From the NCBI GenBank assembly GCA_963082875.1, contig OY720098.1:9796001-9860000 (forward strand): a stretch of 64,000 nt of DNA, in the 5' to 3' direction. This document shows positions 26,734 through 41,300 of this stretch, one piece after another; the first letter of the stretch is position 1; the number at the start of each line of letters is the position of its first letter. The stretch is from Corella eumyota. Its lineage: Eukaryota; Chordata; Ascidiacea; Phlebobranchia; Corellidae. Position numbers and translations under genes: made by a program. A model generated the notes under the pieces. That model was given only the letters and a program-made list of their open reading frames with translations, was not told the origin of the DNA and made no database searches.

Positions 26734-28744
26734 TTTAAAAAATTATTTATTTAACAAACTTTATCTTATGACTAATTCCTGGTACTTTCCCTTGCTTTTA
26801 TTTTAAGTGAAGCGGTCAAAGATTCAACGGTTAATTTATGGTCGCAAAATAGGCAATATTTTAAAACTTTATCCTCAGTGAAAATCATTTAAAAAAAAAA
26901 AAATAAAACATCATAAACAAAAATTGGACTAATTGGTTTATATTCATCAGCATCACTAACTACCAATTAAAATATTTTTTACTTATAAATCCATTTTGTG
27001 TAAACTAATACAGCACTAAACCGAATTTATGCCGTCATATAACTATATAAATGATAGTTTGTTACGTCATATTATAAAAATAAACCTCATTTTTAGAACC
27101 GTCCTCTGCATTTTACTTTTACCAAATATGTAAAAACGTGCATACGTTTTAGATTAATATTTGTAACATTTTATTGTCATTTATCCAATAGTTTTACTTA
27201 TACTGAGGTCAGAAATAACAGTCGCAAGATAGCATTACTGAGCTTATCGCGCAGAGCTAATCCAAACGACAAAGCAAAACTCTAAAAAAATCCAATAAAA
27301 TGTGAATGGGCTTTTATTTTCTATTCAAACCCATTTGTGGGCCATAATCGAGCGGTGCTGAGTATAATTTCAAAGTGAAAATGCTTTTATGGGTTTTTAG
27401 TAAATACATAGTTGCAGTTATTAAATATGTTGTACAGCAAACAGGAATTTTTGAACTGATTAGCTTTGATTAATTTATTTTGCGCATCGTTTGTAATGTA
27501 CTGCAGGTATGCTCAGCAACTTACAGTAAAGGCAGAAAAAAACGTTAAATGTTAGAGACTGAGCTATTTATAAATAAGATTTTACTTAAAATATTTCAAG
27601 TGTTAAAACCTATGCTGCCGCAAAACAAATTAGAAAAGTTAAAACCATTGTATAAAGTAAGCAAGCCTGTTACTGTCAATCGAGTTGAAACGTATTCGCA
27701 TAAGCTTGAAAACACATGGTGTATACGCGAACGGAAGCCAAAAGCTAGAGTATGTAAGTCCAATATGCTAAACAAAATAGCACACTGCTACAAGCAACCG
27801 TGTAAACCATGCGTTAGTGAACATGTTTTTTAAAAACACTGGCAAAGCTCGAAAGTAGGTATGTACGCAATGAGTGTGGCCCAAATAAATGCCATTTTAG
27901 CGATGACACATACGCAACGTCATTTTTATTGTTTCCGTGATTGCCGGCAGACAGCTTATCCATGCTCTCGCATATTATAATAATGTTAAAAGTACAACAG
28001 ATACACAATGTTAGTATATAGACTACATTATGTAAAAGGACTTATATATAGACTATATTTTGCTGTAGTTAAACAATTATCAAGCTTTTATTTCAGTTTT
28101 AAATTATTGATAGAATAAAAATTACTTTGTAGGAGAATTTCCGTTTCCTTTAAGATTGTATAAAAATTAAGTCAGTACAGGCAATGTTATTGGTTATAAG
28201 CATATACAAACCGAAACTCGAATAGCTAATTAGGCAAAAATGAGAAAACCTTTAAGAAAGAGAATTCAGTTTCAACACTTGTTAAAAAATAAAACCCCGC
28301 CTAAAAAGTCATATAATATATTTTGCAAGAGGAAATTATATATTTTGCTGAGCTGTCATTTAATCTATTGAAAACTTGCCAACTTTGCTATAATTATCAA
28401 ACAATTTTTCAGTAAGGCAATTAATAAAATATTGTTCTTTTAATAAATTATGCTAGAACGAAGTTTTATTGTTGTTACGATTTGTTAATACACATAGTAT
28501 TAAACGTTTTGAAAAGCAAAATATCTAATGGATATTTCGGTTTTATATTTTATAGTAAACTTTAATATGTAAGAGTTAATTAATGTACTATTTACAGGCT
28601 GTTTTTATGTGGTATTATTTTATGTAATTGAATTAGACAATAGACAAATAAATATATGTGTATAGAAGCGCCTTATGTGCGCTGAAATTAGGAAAACTAC
28701 TGAATGAAGCCAAAACGTTAAAGAAGTATTGTGTAGTGTTTATT
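26734..28744. promoter_or_regulatory. Shared divergent upstream region
   Basis: About 2 kb between the start codon of the MULE-derived gene (minus) and the start codon of the GT31 gene (plus). It must hold both promoters and any 5'-UTR exons. One 94-codon reading frame lies inside and is listed separately. No convincing TATA box or repeat was picked. Confidence 0.4.
27549..27833 (+). CDS. Uncharacterised 94-codon open reading frame
   Basis: An ATG-to-stop frame of 94 codons with a basic composition and a cysteine-rich end (VCKSNMLNKIAHCYKQPCKPC). No family is recognised. It is longer than most chance frames in this AT-rich window and of slightly higher GC, but has no splice-site support and no visible homologue. 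It may be a small gene, part of the 5' region of the downstream glycosyltransferase transcript, or chance. Treat as hypothetical. Confidence 0.2.
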   Translation: MLETELFINKILLKIFQVLKPMLPQNKLEKLKPLYKVSKPVTVNRVETYSHKLENTWCIRERKPKARVCKSNMLNKIAHCYKQPCKPCVSEHVF

Positions 28745-31700
28745 ATGCGTGCGTGGGGGAGCAATTTCCGGTACAAGACCAAGGAAATTTTTGTTATTGC
28801 AATTTTATTTTTCTCAAGTGCAAGTGTCTTACAAATGTTGCAAATCCCGTCGCCTGGGTAAGTATATCTTAGTACGAGTTAAGCACTTTAAATTTACATA
28901 GGAAAGTTAGGCTGAATAGTGTATATACATATTAAATTATTTATGAACAGTATAAATACTTGTATTTTTATGTGAAAACAGCTATATTACAGTATGGTTA
29001 AGAACGTTAAATATATTGTTTCCATAACGTGTTGAATATAACCTACATTAGTGCTTTGTTGTTTTAGCCCAGTAGAAAAAACAGAAGCTTCCTTGTTGAA
29101 TTTACAAATGCCGTACGAATCAACCCAACTAGCAAATAACAACAGAAAAACACGAATTAAAAAGAAGACTGTTGAAACGGAGGTGCTGAGGTTCGAACCC
29201 GAGCCCTTGACCACACCTCCACCAACACAAAAAGTGCCTATCAAGGGTTTAGTTAACCTACCAGTTCAATTTACCGAAATAATGAAAACTAAACGAAAAA
29301 ATGTCGAATTTCGACTTGAACCAACTAGACTTATAGGACAACAAGGATTACTAGTAAGATATACTTTTTGCTCTATGAAAATTTTTGGAATAAGAAACTC
29401 AGTTTTTAAATTAACTTTTATGGCATGTTTCATAAAAAATTACAAGTATATTAAACAGTTTTTCTTTTTTATTGTACAACCCTTATACGACTTGAACTAT
29501 GAAATGCATGTTGATTTGGGTATATGTAAAACTTATAGTGAACAATTCCAAACAGGATTGACAATAATATAAAAACCACATAATAAAATATTAAGGTAAT
29601 ATGAAGATCGACTAATATGAACTAATATGAAGATCGAAAAAATGATGAAACTTTTAGGTGCTGTTACCCTAACCTAATAACCCAAAGTTTAAAATTGTCA
29701 ATCATTGATATAAAAAAGCTCTCAACGTCAAAATGTGATTTAATTTGTTTTAACCTATTATGAAATTTTGAGTGCGTTGCGACAACTATAAGACGACTAT
29801 TTTGCCAGTGTTGTCTTAAGTCTATTGTCTAACCACTTACACTAAAGCCATTGTGTTAGAAATGTTGAAATTTGTTTCTTTTGTAAAGCAAAAGAATGAA
29901 AGACGTGCGGTTGAAAATTTGTCAATTATATTAATATGTAATATTGTTTTGTTAACCTAATAAATTTATTACATATTTTGTGTTACCAAAAAAATAATAT
30001 TACGTATTTGAAAGGGCTACAAAGGCTATTACTATACTTTTTCTTTACTTACTTAACCGCATGACATATACAGTTGGTTGATAAAAACCAGGTTAACCTA
30101 ACTGTTGTTTTAATTCATTAATCGTTAAATATAAAAATGTGAATAAATATATTGTGTTTTTTTTAAATAAAAAAAAAAAAAAAACTGTTAAGGTTGTTTT
30201 GTTAACAACTGGTTGTATAATTAACATTGATTATGTTACACAAATTTTATGTAAGGGGATAGTTAGACTGCTTTAAATTATAAAAAGCCTTTTAAAATAT
30301 TGATTGGTTATTTATTTTTCTAGTTATCAAATTTTTTAAGTTAGCTAAATTTGTTTTTAGGAAATCCGAGAATTTCAGGGAAACACTTGGTCTGGTACCT
30401 TCATGAAGGGAGCAGTGGTATTCTTTGTGCAGTCAAGCGTTACGCATTTTAGGAGGAGGATGTTGCTCCGGAGGACGTGGGCCTCCATTCGTGAAATCGA
30501 GGGATGGAAGTAAGAAATAGTTTTTCTCAAAAATGTTAAAATTGTGTAAAAAAAGTGTTTTTTTTTAAACACAAATAAAAATATTATTTAGTTAAATTTA
30601 TTTAAAAAAATAGTTTTATTTTATCCAAAATATGCACAATATTATTTTTTCCCAATTCTTAACAACATTCAAACAGCCTTTCTATGCGTTACATATAATA
30701 AAACATACTATTACCAGATCAACGCGTTGTCTAAGTTATAATTAATAATTGTGACGTCAAAAATTGTTTTGTTGTAGATTCGAGGTGGTGTTTGTCATGG
30801 GAAAGGCTAACACGAAGCGTCAGCAATCGAGTTTAGTTATTGAAAATAGTTCTTATGGTGACATGCTTCAGTATTACGGGAACGACACAGCAAGGTTTAC
30901 TTTTTGCTTTTATTTTGTCGAATTTCTATAAAAACCATCTTATAGAACCAACAAAAGCAAGGTTATAGCACATATTTAGCCTTTTTGAAATGCTGCTACA
31001 TTTGAAAGTGTGGCTATCAAAAATTGGCTCAATTTCAATTTTCAAAAGCAAGGTTATAGCACATATTTAGCCTTTTTGAAATGCTGCTACATTTGAAAGT
31101 GTGGCTATCAAAAATTGGCTCAATTTCAAAAACACGTGCACTTAAATTTAATACAAACAAACCAAGATAATTGCAAAATGCAAACACTTAAAACTATTTT
31201 AAATCCTTTTACAACTACACGTGGAAAATCAAAAAGTTTTCAATTTGTTTTTTGTCGTTTAAAATAAAATGAAGAATTAAAACACTAACTAAACATAGGG
31301 GTAATTTTTGAAAAGGCCATTGTTGGTTGATGAACTCTTTCTTAATAAGCGAAACGATTTCCTGTTAGCTAGCTGGAGAGGCTAAGAAAACAGAAAACAC
31401 AAGTGCTGGTAAAGTGTACTTGACTAGTACCTAACCCCATACAGCAAAGCACAAAATACATTGTGTTTTTTAAGCCTGTAAGCCTGTATAATATTGTCGT
31501 TATACTGTAGTGGTCTGGACTTGCCTTCTACAATACTGTAATAAAGGTAATTCTAGGGATCCCAAACCAAAACCTACGAATTAGTTTTATTTGCCTAAAA
31601 CCCCTTTATTCAAGCGCATATATTAAATTTATGTTAAAATCTTAGTAAATACTAAAGAAAGCCCAATGTGTACTTTTTGTGCGGTTTGCTAAGTTAAAAG

Positions 31701-32854
31701 TATTGTATTTTCTGTCGTGAAAACATAAAAAGAAATGTAAAAACATAGTTAAATTATTGAAAAGGAATTGGCAATAACAAAAATATTTATTTCCAACCTC
31801 GGTACTAAACTTTTAATGAAAAAATTCAAAGATTAAAAATTCTGATAAAAAACTCTTAGAAAAAAACAAAACAACTACATCATACAAAACATATCCACTA
31901 CAGTACTTAGAAATTAACCTTTGTATTCAGGATATTACAATATAATATTAATGTGAGTCACACTTGTTAGGTTATAGGTAATAGTACACTTTTTAAATTC
32001 GGTCTAAACAGCAATACGACATAACTGTATCCTTTTATTATATACATATGCAATAGTTCTAAGTATAGCAATTTAGTTTAAATGCGAAATTATCTACCAA
32101 TATGATAGCTATATAAGATTCTTATGTAACTAATTTTACATGATTATTATTCACTTTTAAACCTAAATTTATCTTTTTATTTTACAGTGACGGCACATTT
32201 AAATTACTTGCCGGAATGCAATGGGCATCAGAAAACTTACCCGGAGATTTTCATTACGCTTCAACATCAGACGACATCGTTCTTAACCTTGCGCTGATTC
32301 GAGACTATTTTAACCGCGAGTTACGGCCCGTGGCGCCACCTAATCGAATCTCAGTCGCAGAGGCGGACGACGGAGGCACCGTAGCCTCGTCGCAGCCTTT
32401 ACAATTATATTGTTTTGAAGTTTACAAAGAATCAGAAAGTACGGAACGACAAACTGAGATTATACGCTCCGTATCCATGGAAACTTATTCCGCTTTAAAG
32501 TGGCCACCCTATTGCAGCGAAGGACTTTACACAGCTCCTGTGTCGTTTATAAAAGAGCTTTATGACGTATCGAGGGTCACGAACTTAATATTACCGCCCG
32601 AGCTACACGACGTATTCGTAACAGGCATTTTGCGTCGAAAATTACGGCGAGGGGATTCGAATATTAAAGGGGCAACGAGGTACGACTTACAAGACGAGGT
32701 TTTGGATAGATTTCATGTCCTGCCAGCTTCGAATGACAGAAAGCTGCTGACTTATGAGGCGAAGGACGAAGAAAACTTTGTAAGTAAGTGGACTGAATGG
32801 TATCTTAGAATACGACCTCGATTTCATATATTTTCGAACATGGCTTTGTTTTGA
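28745..32854 (+). CDS. GT31 family beta-1,3-glycosyltransferase-like protein
   Basis: Five exons, 28745-28857, 29068-29353, 30361-30509, 30778-30894 and 32188-32854, join to 443 aa. A short basic N-terminus and a signal anchor (IFVIAILFFSSASVLQML, about residues 15-33) make it a type II Golgi-style membrane protein, followed by a stem to about residue 133. The catalytic part matches the B3GALT/B3GNT family: VVFFVQSSVTHFRRRMLLRRTW (first family block, ~152-172), FEVVFVMGK, DGTFKLLAGMQW, a metal-site segment reading TSDDIVLN where most members have DDD (~248-252), and WPPYCSEGLYTAPVSFIKELY then HDVFVTG in place of the usual EDVYVG. The changed D and E positions mean activity is uncertain. Donor and acceptor sugars cannot be assigned. 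AATAAA occurs near 32931. Confidence 0.85.
30952..31130. repeat. Two-copy 91-bp tandem duplication in an intron
   Basis: The segment starting CAAAAGCAAGGTTATAGCAC at 30952 is repeated at 31043 with almost no change, period 91 bp, ending near 31130. It lies in the fourth intron of the GT31 gene and looks recent. Confidence 0.95.
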
Positions 32855-35322
32855 ATGTAGCTGTATTAAAATATTTAACTTTAAAATAGTTGTGCGCTAG
32901 AGGCCAAGTATAATGACCACAATGCAACAAAAATAAAAATTTTATTTGTGTAAATTAATCACATTTTTTACAATGACGTCATAATATAATTGAAAGGCGC
33001 AAATGATATTTTACCTAATTATTATTAATTTGCCAATGACGCTGCGTAAATCCAACATCACTATGACATAATAAAAGTTTTATCGAGTGTATGTATATCG
33101 TACGTAGTATTAGGTTTTCTGTGACGTCATGATGGAAAGTGTGACGCAACAATAATGCTGATTTTTACTTTCTTGATTGAGTAAAACCTTAGGTTAGCAA
33201 ATTTAGAAAAACAATTTTTTTTTATATTTGAAAAACTTTGATATTAGGGAATATATATGTCTTATTAAAATGGTTTTTGATGATATGGGCGCAGATATCA
33301 ATATATAAATACATCATTTGGTAAATTAAAATATCATATTACATTTTAGGACTTTACAAATTTTAATGGTCATTATAGATTAACAGTTGTTCAACATCAG
33401 AGTAGAGGTGTTTGTTTATTATTTTAAGTTTACCGTGCAATTAGTTGAGTATATATTAATTTAAAACACTGTTATATATATTAGCTTTTTTATTTGTTGT
33501 TTAAGAAGAAATATATTTTATTTACTGTTACGCTTTATTTCGTTCATGTTTTTGCTATGCAGGATTTTATAAAACGCTGAAGTGCCTTAAAATGGTAAAA
33601 ACTTATTAAAATTAACGCGAAAATGCATAAAACATCGATTTTTAAAGTCATATTAAAATTGTAATTTATATCATTTATATCAATCCAAAAAACCGCGAGT
33701 TCCTTTTAAAATAGCTAACGTTGATTTATTAAAAACATATTCTATATTTTGATGTTATTTAATAATGTTTGTAGTTATTTAATTTTCCTTTTTGTTGCTT
33801 TTAACAATAGTTTTTTGTTCAATAAATAATTTATATACTTGACGAAATAGAAAAAATAAAACAGTATAACTATATTGTAGTCGTAATCGTTAATGTAGGA
33901 TACAAATAATATAGCTATATATAATCAAAAAATGATTTATTTCATTATGAAAATAGTCAATTTTTTAATAACAATTTAAGGTCAAAAAATTTCATAAGCA
34001 AAATATATAGTAATATATTTAATGATAATTTAAATGGAAATAACACTTATATTATATGCTGTGAAGGCACAAGTGGCTAAAAATCAAACAACAACATTAG
34101 TATTTATCTTTGGAAAACAAAACTATGGGGGCAGTTTAATTATTAAATTATAACCTAAGGAATTAAAAAATAATTTTGATTAAAAATAAGCGCTTTTATG
34201 AATTATGCCTTCACCAAAAATATTTGCAAGATGGCGATTATAATTTCGAATCATTATAAGCAAAAATGTTTAAGAGAAAATAACAAAACAAGCAAAAAAT
34301 AACTGACATTTAGGTAAAATACTTCTTAGGACGATTCGCACCATTTTAACACACTTCTAAGAACAACAACATGACATTATGACGTCATAATTAAATACAT
34401 GTTCTGTTAGAAAGTCACTTAAAGAAGCTAGTTTATGATGACATAGAAAAAGTCAAATAAATTTGTAGTAAAAACTTCGTTCATGCTTAAATGCTTAAGA
34501 AAGTTAACTAAATAAAGAATTTTTTTTTATTCAGTAAAAAGGAGTTTGAATGTTGATTTAGTTAAGAGCTTTTAGATATGGTTTTACAGAGTTCGTACAT
34601 TTTTGATTTTTAGTTAAGTACATAATAAAATAATTTAAAAAAATATTTTTCTTAAAACTTGAAATGGAAAAACTCAAAATGTATAGTTCTAATAACACCC
34701 TTAAATCACCAGTTACAATGCCTCCGTTTGTTTTGCAACACTGAACACTTTATACAAGACATTGACATTTTCTTTATAAATTTGTTTAAATTAAAATAGA
34801 GAATTTGAAACCGAAAAAAACAAAAATGTCCTTGAGTAACCCCCTTTTCTTTTATAGACACTAGAAAATATCGAATTTCAAGGAAGTTGAAAGGTTTCCT
34901 TATATTTAAAATTCCTTCAAAACTTTAATAAAATAAAAATTTTGCAACATCGCAGAATAAAATCCGCAAAACAAATAGGACCAGAATTTTGATTTTGATT
35001 AAGTGCTATTTTTCTACAAGTCTGATTTTTTTGGAAATTATTGAATGTTTTCATCACGTGGTAGATTATAAGGATTGAAAACTGGCAGAAATTGATAACT
35101 GCAAAACCAATATTGTAACGTCATCAATACAGAGATGTGACGTCATCATTAGCTTCACAAAGACAGAAAAAAATGCATTTAGAAGTATATTTATTTATGC
35201 GATGACATTATACCATTATTGGAAGTGACGTCATATTTCAACCAGAATGACGTCATTAACTTGTATTATACCCGCCTTACCGACCCAACAAAGCATGACC
35301 TCATTTTTTAGTTTTGACGATG
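32855..35322. other. Intergenic region between convergent genes, rich in CRE palindromes
   Basis: About 2.5 kb between the stop codons of the GT31 gene (plus) and the PLEKHM1 homologue (minus). No exon was recognised. It holds TGACGTCA at 32974, 33122, 34380, 35138, 35226 and 35248, and several one-off variants. The 3' UTRs of both genes fall here. Confidence 0.6.
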
Positions 35323-38300
35323 TCATCTTTTAAGCGATGTGACGTCATCGGTTTGATATGAGGTGGTAGGTTGGTCGTAGTTGTTATGTTGAGCATGCAA
35401 TCTGGCACATCTTCTCTCACATCTCGGGCAATCTGCTTGATCGGTTAAACAATTCTAAAAAAAAACAAAAAAATTAAAAATAACAATATTTTTTAATATT
35501 TTTGATCTTTAATAATATTTTTTGATCTCTTTTCAGAACTATATAAAATTTCCCTAAACCTTCCCAAACAAACGAACCTGTTGGTCAAAATATATCTTAT
35601 TTAAAACGTGTTGATATTTAAAAATGTTTTAATTTTCTGTTAAATTCTAAGCAAAAGTGTTGATGCAGTCTTTGCACAAAATTCTTGTTTTATATTTTAA
35701 AGAAAGTGTCCATAAAAAACAGTTTAAAATTAAGATTAATTTCATCGTCATTTACTCAAAGCTCCACAAAAGTAAATTCCAATTTCTATTGTTCTACGTC
35801 ATCACAACGCCCGAAGTTTAAACACGTGACGTCACGAGTATACACGGAGATGAGGTGCGCTCTTACCACGTGACCAAAATCAATTTAATAATTGATTGTT
35901 AAATAAATAAATGTGAGATTTTTGCGAAGCTATTTTTACGCTCACAATTTTCTTTGAATAATAAAAGAAATTGTTGACGTTTTATACAATTATGACGTCA
36001 TAATGTTCACCTTGTGGAAGACTCCTTTGCACAAATCACACTGCGTTGTTTTTTCACTTTCAAATGCGAATATAATCTAAAAAAAGTCAAAAAAATATTC
36101 AGTTGGTTTTCAAAATGTAAACTTTACATTATTTGATTCACAATTTAAAGCTATGGCATTTTGTTGAACTTATATTATAAAGCCTAACGGATTAGTCGCG
36201 TGCTCTTTTATTTTTGAAATCTACAAAAACAAAACGTGATTCATTGGCAAAATATTATATTAAAAAGTGTTATGAAATTTTATTTGTCCAGACAATGTAC
36301 GTAATGACGCGTTGTTAGTCTATCTAACATTAACAACAATAGACTTGGGCGTGATCCATCTAAACATCAGGTATACACAGATCTAACCCTATCAACCAGA
36401 TATACAAAGATGGTTGCTCCGCTGCGCCAACCGACGGTTGGAATATTTCAGAAATTTTACTAATTTTTTAACTTTTTCTACCTCGTCTTTTTTGCATATT
36501 TCGCATAGGAATCCTTTTGCCATACAAAGTTCACAGGAGGTCACATGACCTGACCCATAGTTAACCATATTGTTGATAATGTCATATAGGTCACCATCTT
36601 GAACTTTGTAGAGGTCATGAGGTGAAAATAAGTGGGGGTCTTCCATCATGTAATAATGGCCTTTTAATCTAGAGTGTCAAATTGCAAAGTTATTTTTAAA
36701 ATTTTTCAAAATATTTTTGATGTTAATTTTATTTTTTTTCCAAGCTAAAACATAAATTATTTTACCTTTTACTAAGTTGTCCTGGTTTAATTCTACTGCA
36801 GGTCTTAAGGTAAGGTTGCATTTGATGAAGCTTTTGTCTCAGTGGCAAGAGTTTTTTAAGTTGTGATAAATGTCTGTATGCATTTGGATTGACTTCTTCC
36901 ATGTTAATACAAGGTTCTCTCCACATTTGGGTCAAAAATTTGCGAGACCTTTAAAGCAATGAAAAAAAAAAAAATTTTAGATTTTAAGTTTGCTTATTTT
37001 AAATTTTAAGAAAAAAAATTACAGATTTGATTAAAAAAATAAAAATATAAATATATCTTAAAAAGTAACCTAAAATATTATTTTAACATAACATTTGTGT
37101 TGTTTAAAAAAATGGAAAAATTAAATAATAGCAATTATTTAAAAATAAATACAAGCTCAATTCAACAAACCTGTTGGCCACTTTATGTCTCCTGAAGTCC
37201 CAATTATGAACCATTCTGGCTGGTATAAAATGTTCCTCATTACTATGACATTGGTGGCAGTAATACATTCCTGTGTAGTTGCATAACCTTGGTTGACCGT
37301 ATATTATACCTGGAAAAAGAAATAAAATTCATTAAAAGAATTTGTCCAGAATTGATCTGAAAAATCAACACAAAATTTTATCACAAACGACTAAAAAATT
37401 CCAAACAATATCAAAACATTAACAAAAAACAACAATCAATAAGTTAATCTACCAATAGGTGAGGCACAGTCAGCACATTTATAAGTTTGAGCATCAAGTC
37501 CTTTTTCATTGGCTATCCTAGTCAGGTGACTTGTCATGGTTGAATGCCAGCTTGTGTTAGTTTCGTTACTTAGCAAGTGGTCTAAAAAATTGTTAACATA
37601 AAAAAATTTATATAAAAAAGTTTTTTATTAAAGAAAAACAAAAAAAAGAGTTAACATTTAGTAAATGTCGGAATTTTTTTTAAAATTCTGACCCATTGGG
37701 CAATTAGAATATTATTGATTATAATTGTCTTATGATTATTCTGCCGATAGATTTCTGCCACAAAAGTTTATACTGTCAATGTTGCTTCACCAAGGGGTGA
37801 TACAGCATGGAAGCAGTGGGAATTGAACCTATGACCTCACATAGTGAAGCAAATTGTTCTAACCACTACTTCGGAAGGTACATTTTTCGACTTACCAGGT
37901 AGTAGATCAGAATTTTCCAGAACTTCAAAAGTGTTGCTGTCGGGTGAATCCCCTAATCTAACATCAGCCTCAGTTTGTAAAATTTTTGCCGAGTTAACAG
38001 TTTCTTGTAAAACTGTTGCCCATTCTCGAAGTATTTCCCTGCTCTGGGCCGCAAGTTGGTGGCTAGTTCCATTTGCCATTACAAATCTAAAAATTAAAGA
38101 AATATATATTTGTTTAAATAAAACAAATGATGTTAGTGAATTTTATAGACGGCGCAGTGGTAATCTCTTTAAATAAAACATTAAATTAATTTCAAAAGGC
38201 ATCTAAAATTAAAAATTAGTTTTAAGGATAAGATAATTTTAAAGCAATTTATAAGTTCAACATTTTATTGATCTACTTTATTTTAAGATGATAATAATCT

Positions 38301-41300
38301 GCTAATTAGATTTTAAGCTTACCTTAAATTATTATTATTACCAATTTATTAACGACACTTTTACATGCCAACAGTGGGATTTAAACTCGAGGCTTGGTTT
38401 TAATAAAATTTTAATTTTTGGAAATTTTGACTTACTTTATGCTTTTGTTTTTGTGAATATCAGAATCGTTTATTAATTTAATATCTTTGAGAAATAGTTT
38501 CTCCAATCTTTCTTCACAGGATTTATCTAAATAAAAATAACAAAAAATTAAAAAATTGTAAAACAATCTATAATAAAACAGCAAAAAAAATAATAAAAAC
38601 TGAAAGAAGATGTTTAATATTTATTAAGTTTGATAACCTAATAAACTAACAATAAGCAAGGGACATTTTTACTTATTAAAATTAAACTAATATAAATATT
38701 TTAACATTACCTTTATAATAAGTTAAAGATTCTGAAGTTAATATAAACCATCTTGTTCTCCAGAATAATAAATTATCTTTCTTTTGTAAATAGTCATCTT
38801 TTATTCTGCAAAAAATAAAAATTTTTAAAAATTATAAATTTTAATAAAAACAAAACATGAAATTTTTATAAACAGAAAATATTTTTTTTACATTTTTCGA
38901 GGTTGTGGCGTTACTTCCAAAACATTATTGAAATTATTTGAATCAGGAGTTGATGACCTCATCGGTGGTGATGTCACAGGTGGGGTTACAGCCTTTGTGA
39001 GGTCATCGCTGTTGTGGTCAGCAGGTTTATTGTCAGATGACCAACCAACTGCACACAGTAAACTATTTCCATAACCTGAAAATATTTAAGAAAAATGAAT
39101 AAAAAAATGGATTGAATAAAATATATAATAAATACAGAATTTAATTTATTAAATTGCATTAACATATTAAATAAAGTAATTCTTTACATAAACTTAAATT
39201 TTGTTATAACTTCTGATAATTAAAATTTAGTGATTATTTTTTTTAACAGAAGTTAGGCAAAAAATAACCATAAACATTCAAAAATAACAAAACTGTTAAT
39301 AACAGTTTTTAGAAAATTCTAATTTTAATTTAAACAATTTTTTTAATATAAAGTTAATTAAAAAAAATAAAAACCTATTAAAAATATTTTAAATTAAAAA
39401 AAATGTTAACTTACTTCCTTTGCCAGGTGTACACGAAAACGGATTCTCGCTGCTTTCCTCGTTCCTTGATGATGTCATCGATGATGTCATATGTGAGTTT
39501 GCATAAATGTCAACTTCCTCGGTAAGTGTTGAATCCGACATCTGGGTCCGGGGTGAGAGTGGAGTATCAGGGAAATCCCCTGTTTCTTGGGTTGTGTTTT
39601 GTTCTTCGTCGTGTTCTAGTAATTCAGGCAACCTTAAAAAAAAAAAATTTTAATAATTTTAAGGAAAACTAAAAAAATTTACTTAAAAGTCTAAAATTAA
39701 ATAAGTTAAAAATTATTTTTAAAATCCATAGGCCTAAAATGTTGCAATTTTAAAACAAATAAAAAACAGGAAGTAAAAAATGAAAATACAATGAGATTCT
39801 ATTTTTTTGACTCACTAAAAATAAAATTGACTTTATGGTCCCAATTAAAATAACCTTATAAAAATAAACTTTCCACTTTATTTGTGTGCAGAAGGAAACA
39901 ATACAGTGTTGCAATTAAATATTAAAATACAAGTCAGGTGAATTTAGATGCCACGTGCAAATTGCACCATCGTTTATTGTTTTAAAAATTATTATTTATT
40001 TTGTCGGGTTGCAATATTTAATTTTAGTTGCAAAATATTAATAAAAACCTTACTTGTTTAGTTTACTTATTTAAATTATGTTCAGTTTTAAAAATTGATT
40101 TGCAATTCAAATTTAAGATAAATAAAACTATTTTTGTATACACAGATTATGTAAACAGTTTTTAAACTGAGGGATGGTGTTAAAATGTAAACATATTGCA
40201 AGCCTTGCTTGGGCTCAAGGTTTAAATGGCTTTAACATGGTAATAACATAACTTTAGATGTAAAAATATGTTAGTAAGTACTTGATAAGGTTGTTATGTA
40301 AATAAACAAAATTACCTTGAATCCATTTCTAGTAGAAAATCTGGGTTCATCATATCGTCAACTGAAGCTAGATTCTTCCCGGATTTTACTTCTTCTTCTT
40401 TATTATTATTATTTTCATTTCGATCTTCCTCTATATCATCAATTTCAACAAGTCTTTGTTCGTCGTGATTATTAAAACTTAACTCGGTCGGATTTTTTTG
40501 TGGTATTCCACCGTTTTTGTTTTCGATATTATTCAATAAATAAGTGGGGGTTGAAGATAAAAGTTTTGAAGCGGAAGCAGATCGACTGAGTTTCTCGGAT
40601 TTAAGGGTTGAGGTAATACTCGGTTTTCGAGTGGATCTGATAATTTCATTTTTGGCATCAACATACTGGTCCTATAAAATCAAAAAAAAAACAGTTTAAA
40701 AGTAATCACAAAGATTTCATGTATATATAGACGTTATTAATTAAATGTATAATCAGTTAAGATACCGTTTACAAATAAGAATTTGGTATCAATTTTATAT
40801 GCTGCAAATGAAACTAATTAAGGCCTAACACACACCAAAAAAAAATTATTAAAAACAATTTCAAAAAAAAAGGCTTTTATAAAGCGTAAAAAAAACCAAC
40901 AACAAAAAAATCATTGCAATGTATAAAATACATTTTATGAAATATCATTCTTTAAATATATGTTTCTACTTTTTTATTTATTATCAATAACTTACAGAAC
41001 TTGAAGTTTCACTTAGAGTTGGGCTACGTGGAGTGTTGGAACTTATACTGTTGGTTCTACTCGTGTTTCTCTCGTATCCATTACTTAAGTTAGAACTTAA
41101 ACTTCCAATCGAGCCCCAGGATCCATTTAAGCGACCAAGATCCACAGACTGAAATAAAAATATTTTTAAAAATTATTCGGTAAAAAAAAAAAAAAATTTT
41201 TTTTACTATTTCTTAAAAATGTTTTAAACCACAATAGCAACTTAAAATAAAATAGAATTAAACTAATTCTTACTATTTAACACAGTAGGCAATAAATCAA

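Noticed and set aside
28658-28744. N-terminal extension of the GT31 protein from a GTG at 28658
   Set aside because: No ATG supports it; the methionine at 28745 gives a normal short cytosolic tail before the membrane anchor.
29354-29572. Extended plus-strand frame beyond the second GT31 exon
   Set aside because: A GTAAGA donor at 29354 joins in frame to the exon at 30361 that carries the first family block; the extension is intronic AT-rich sequence.
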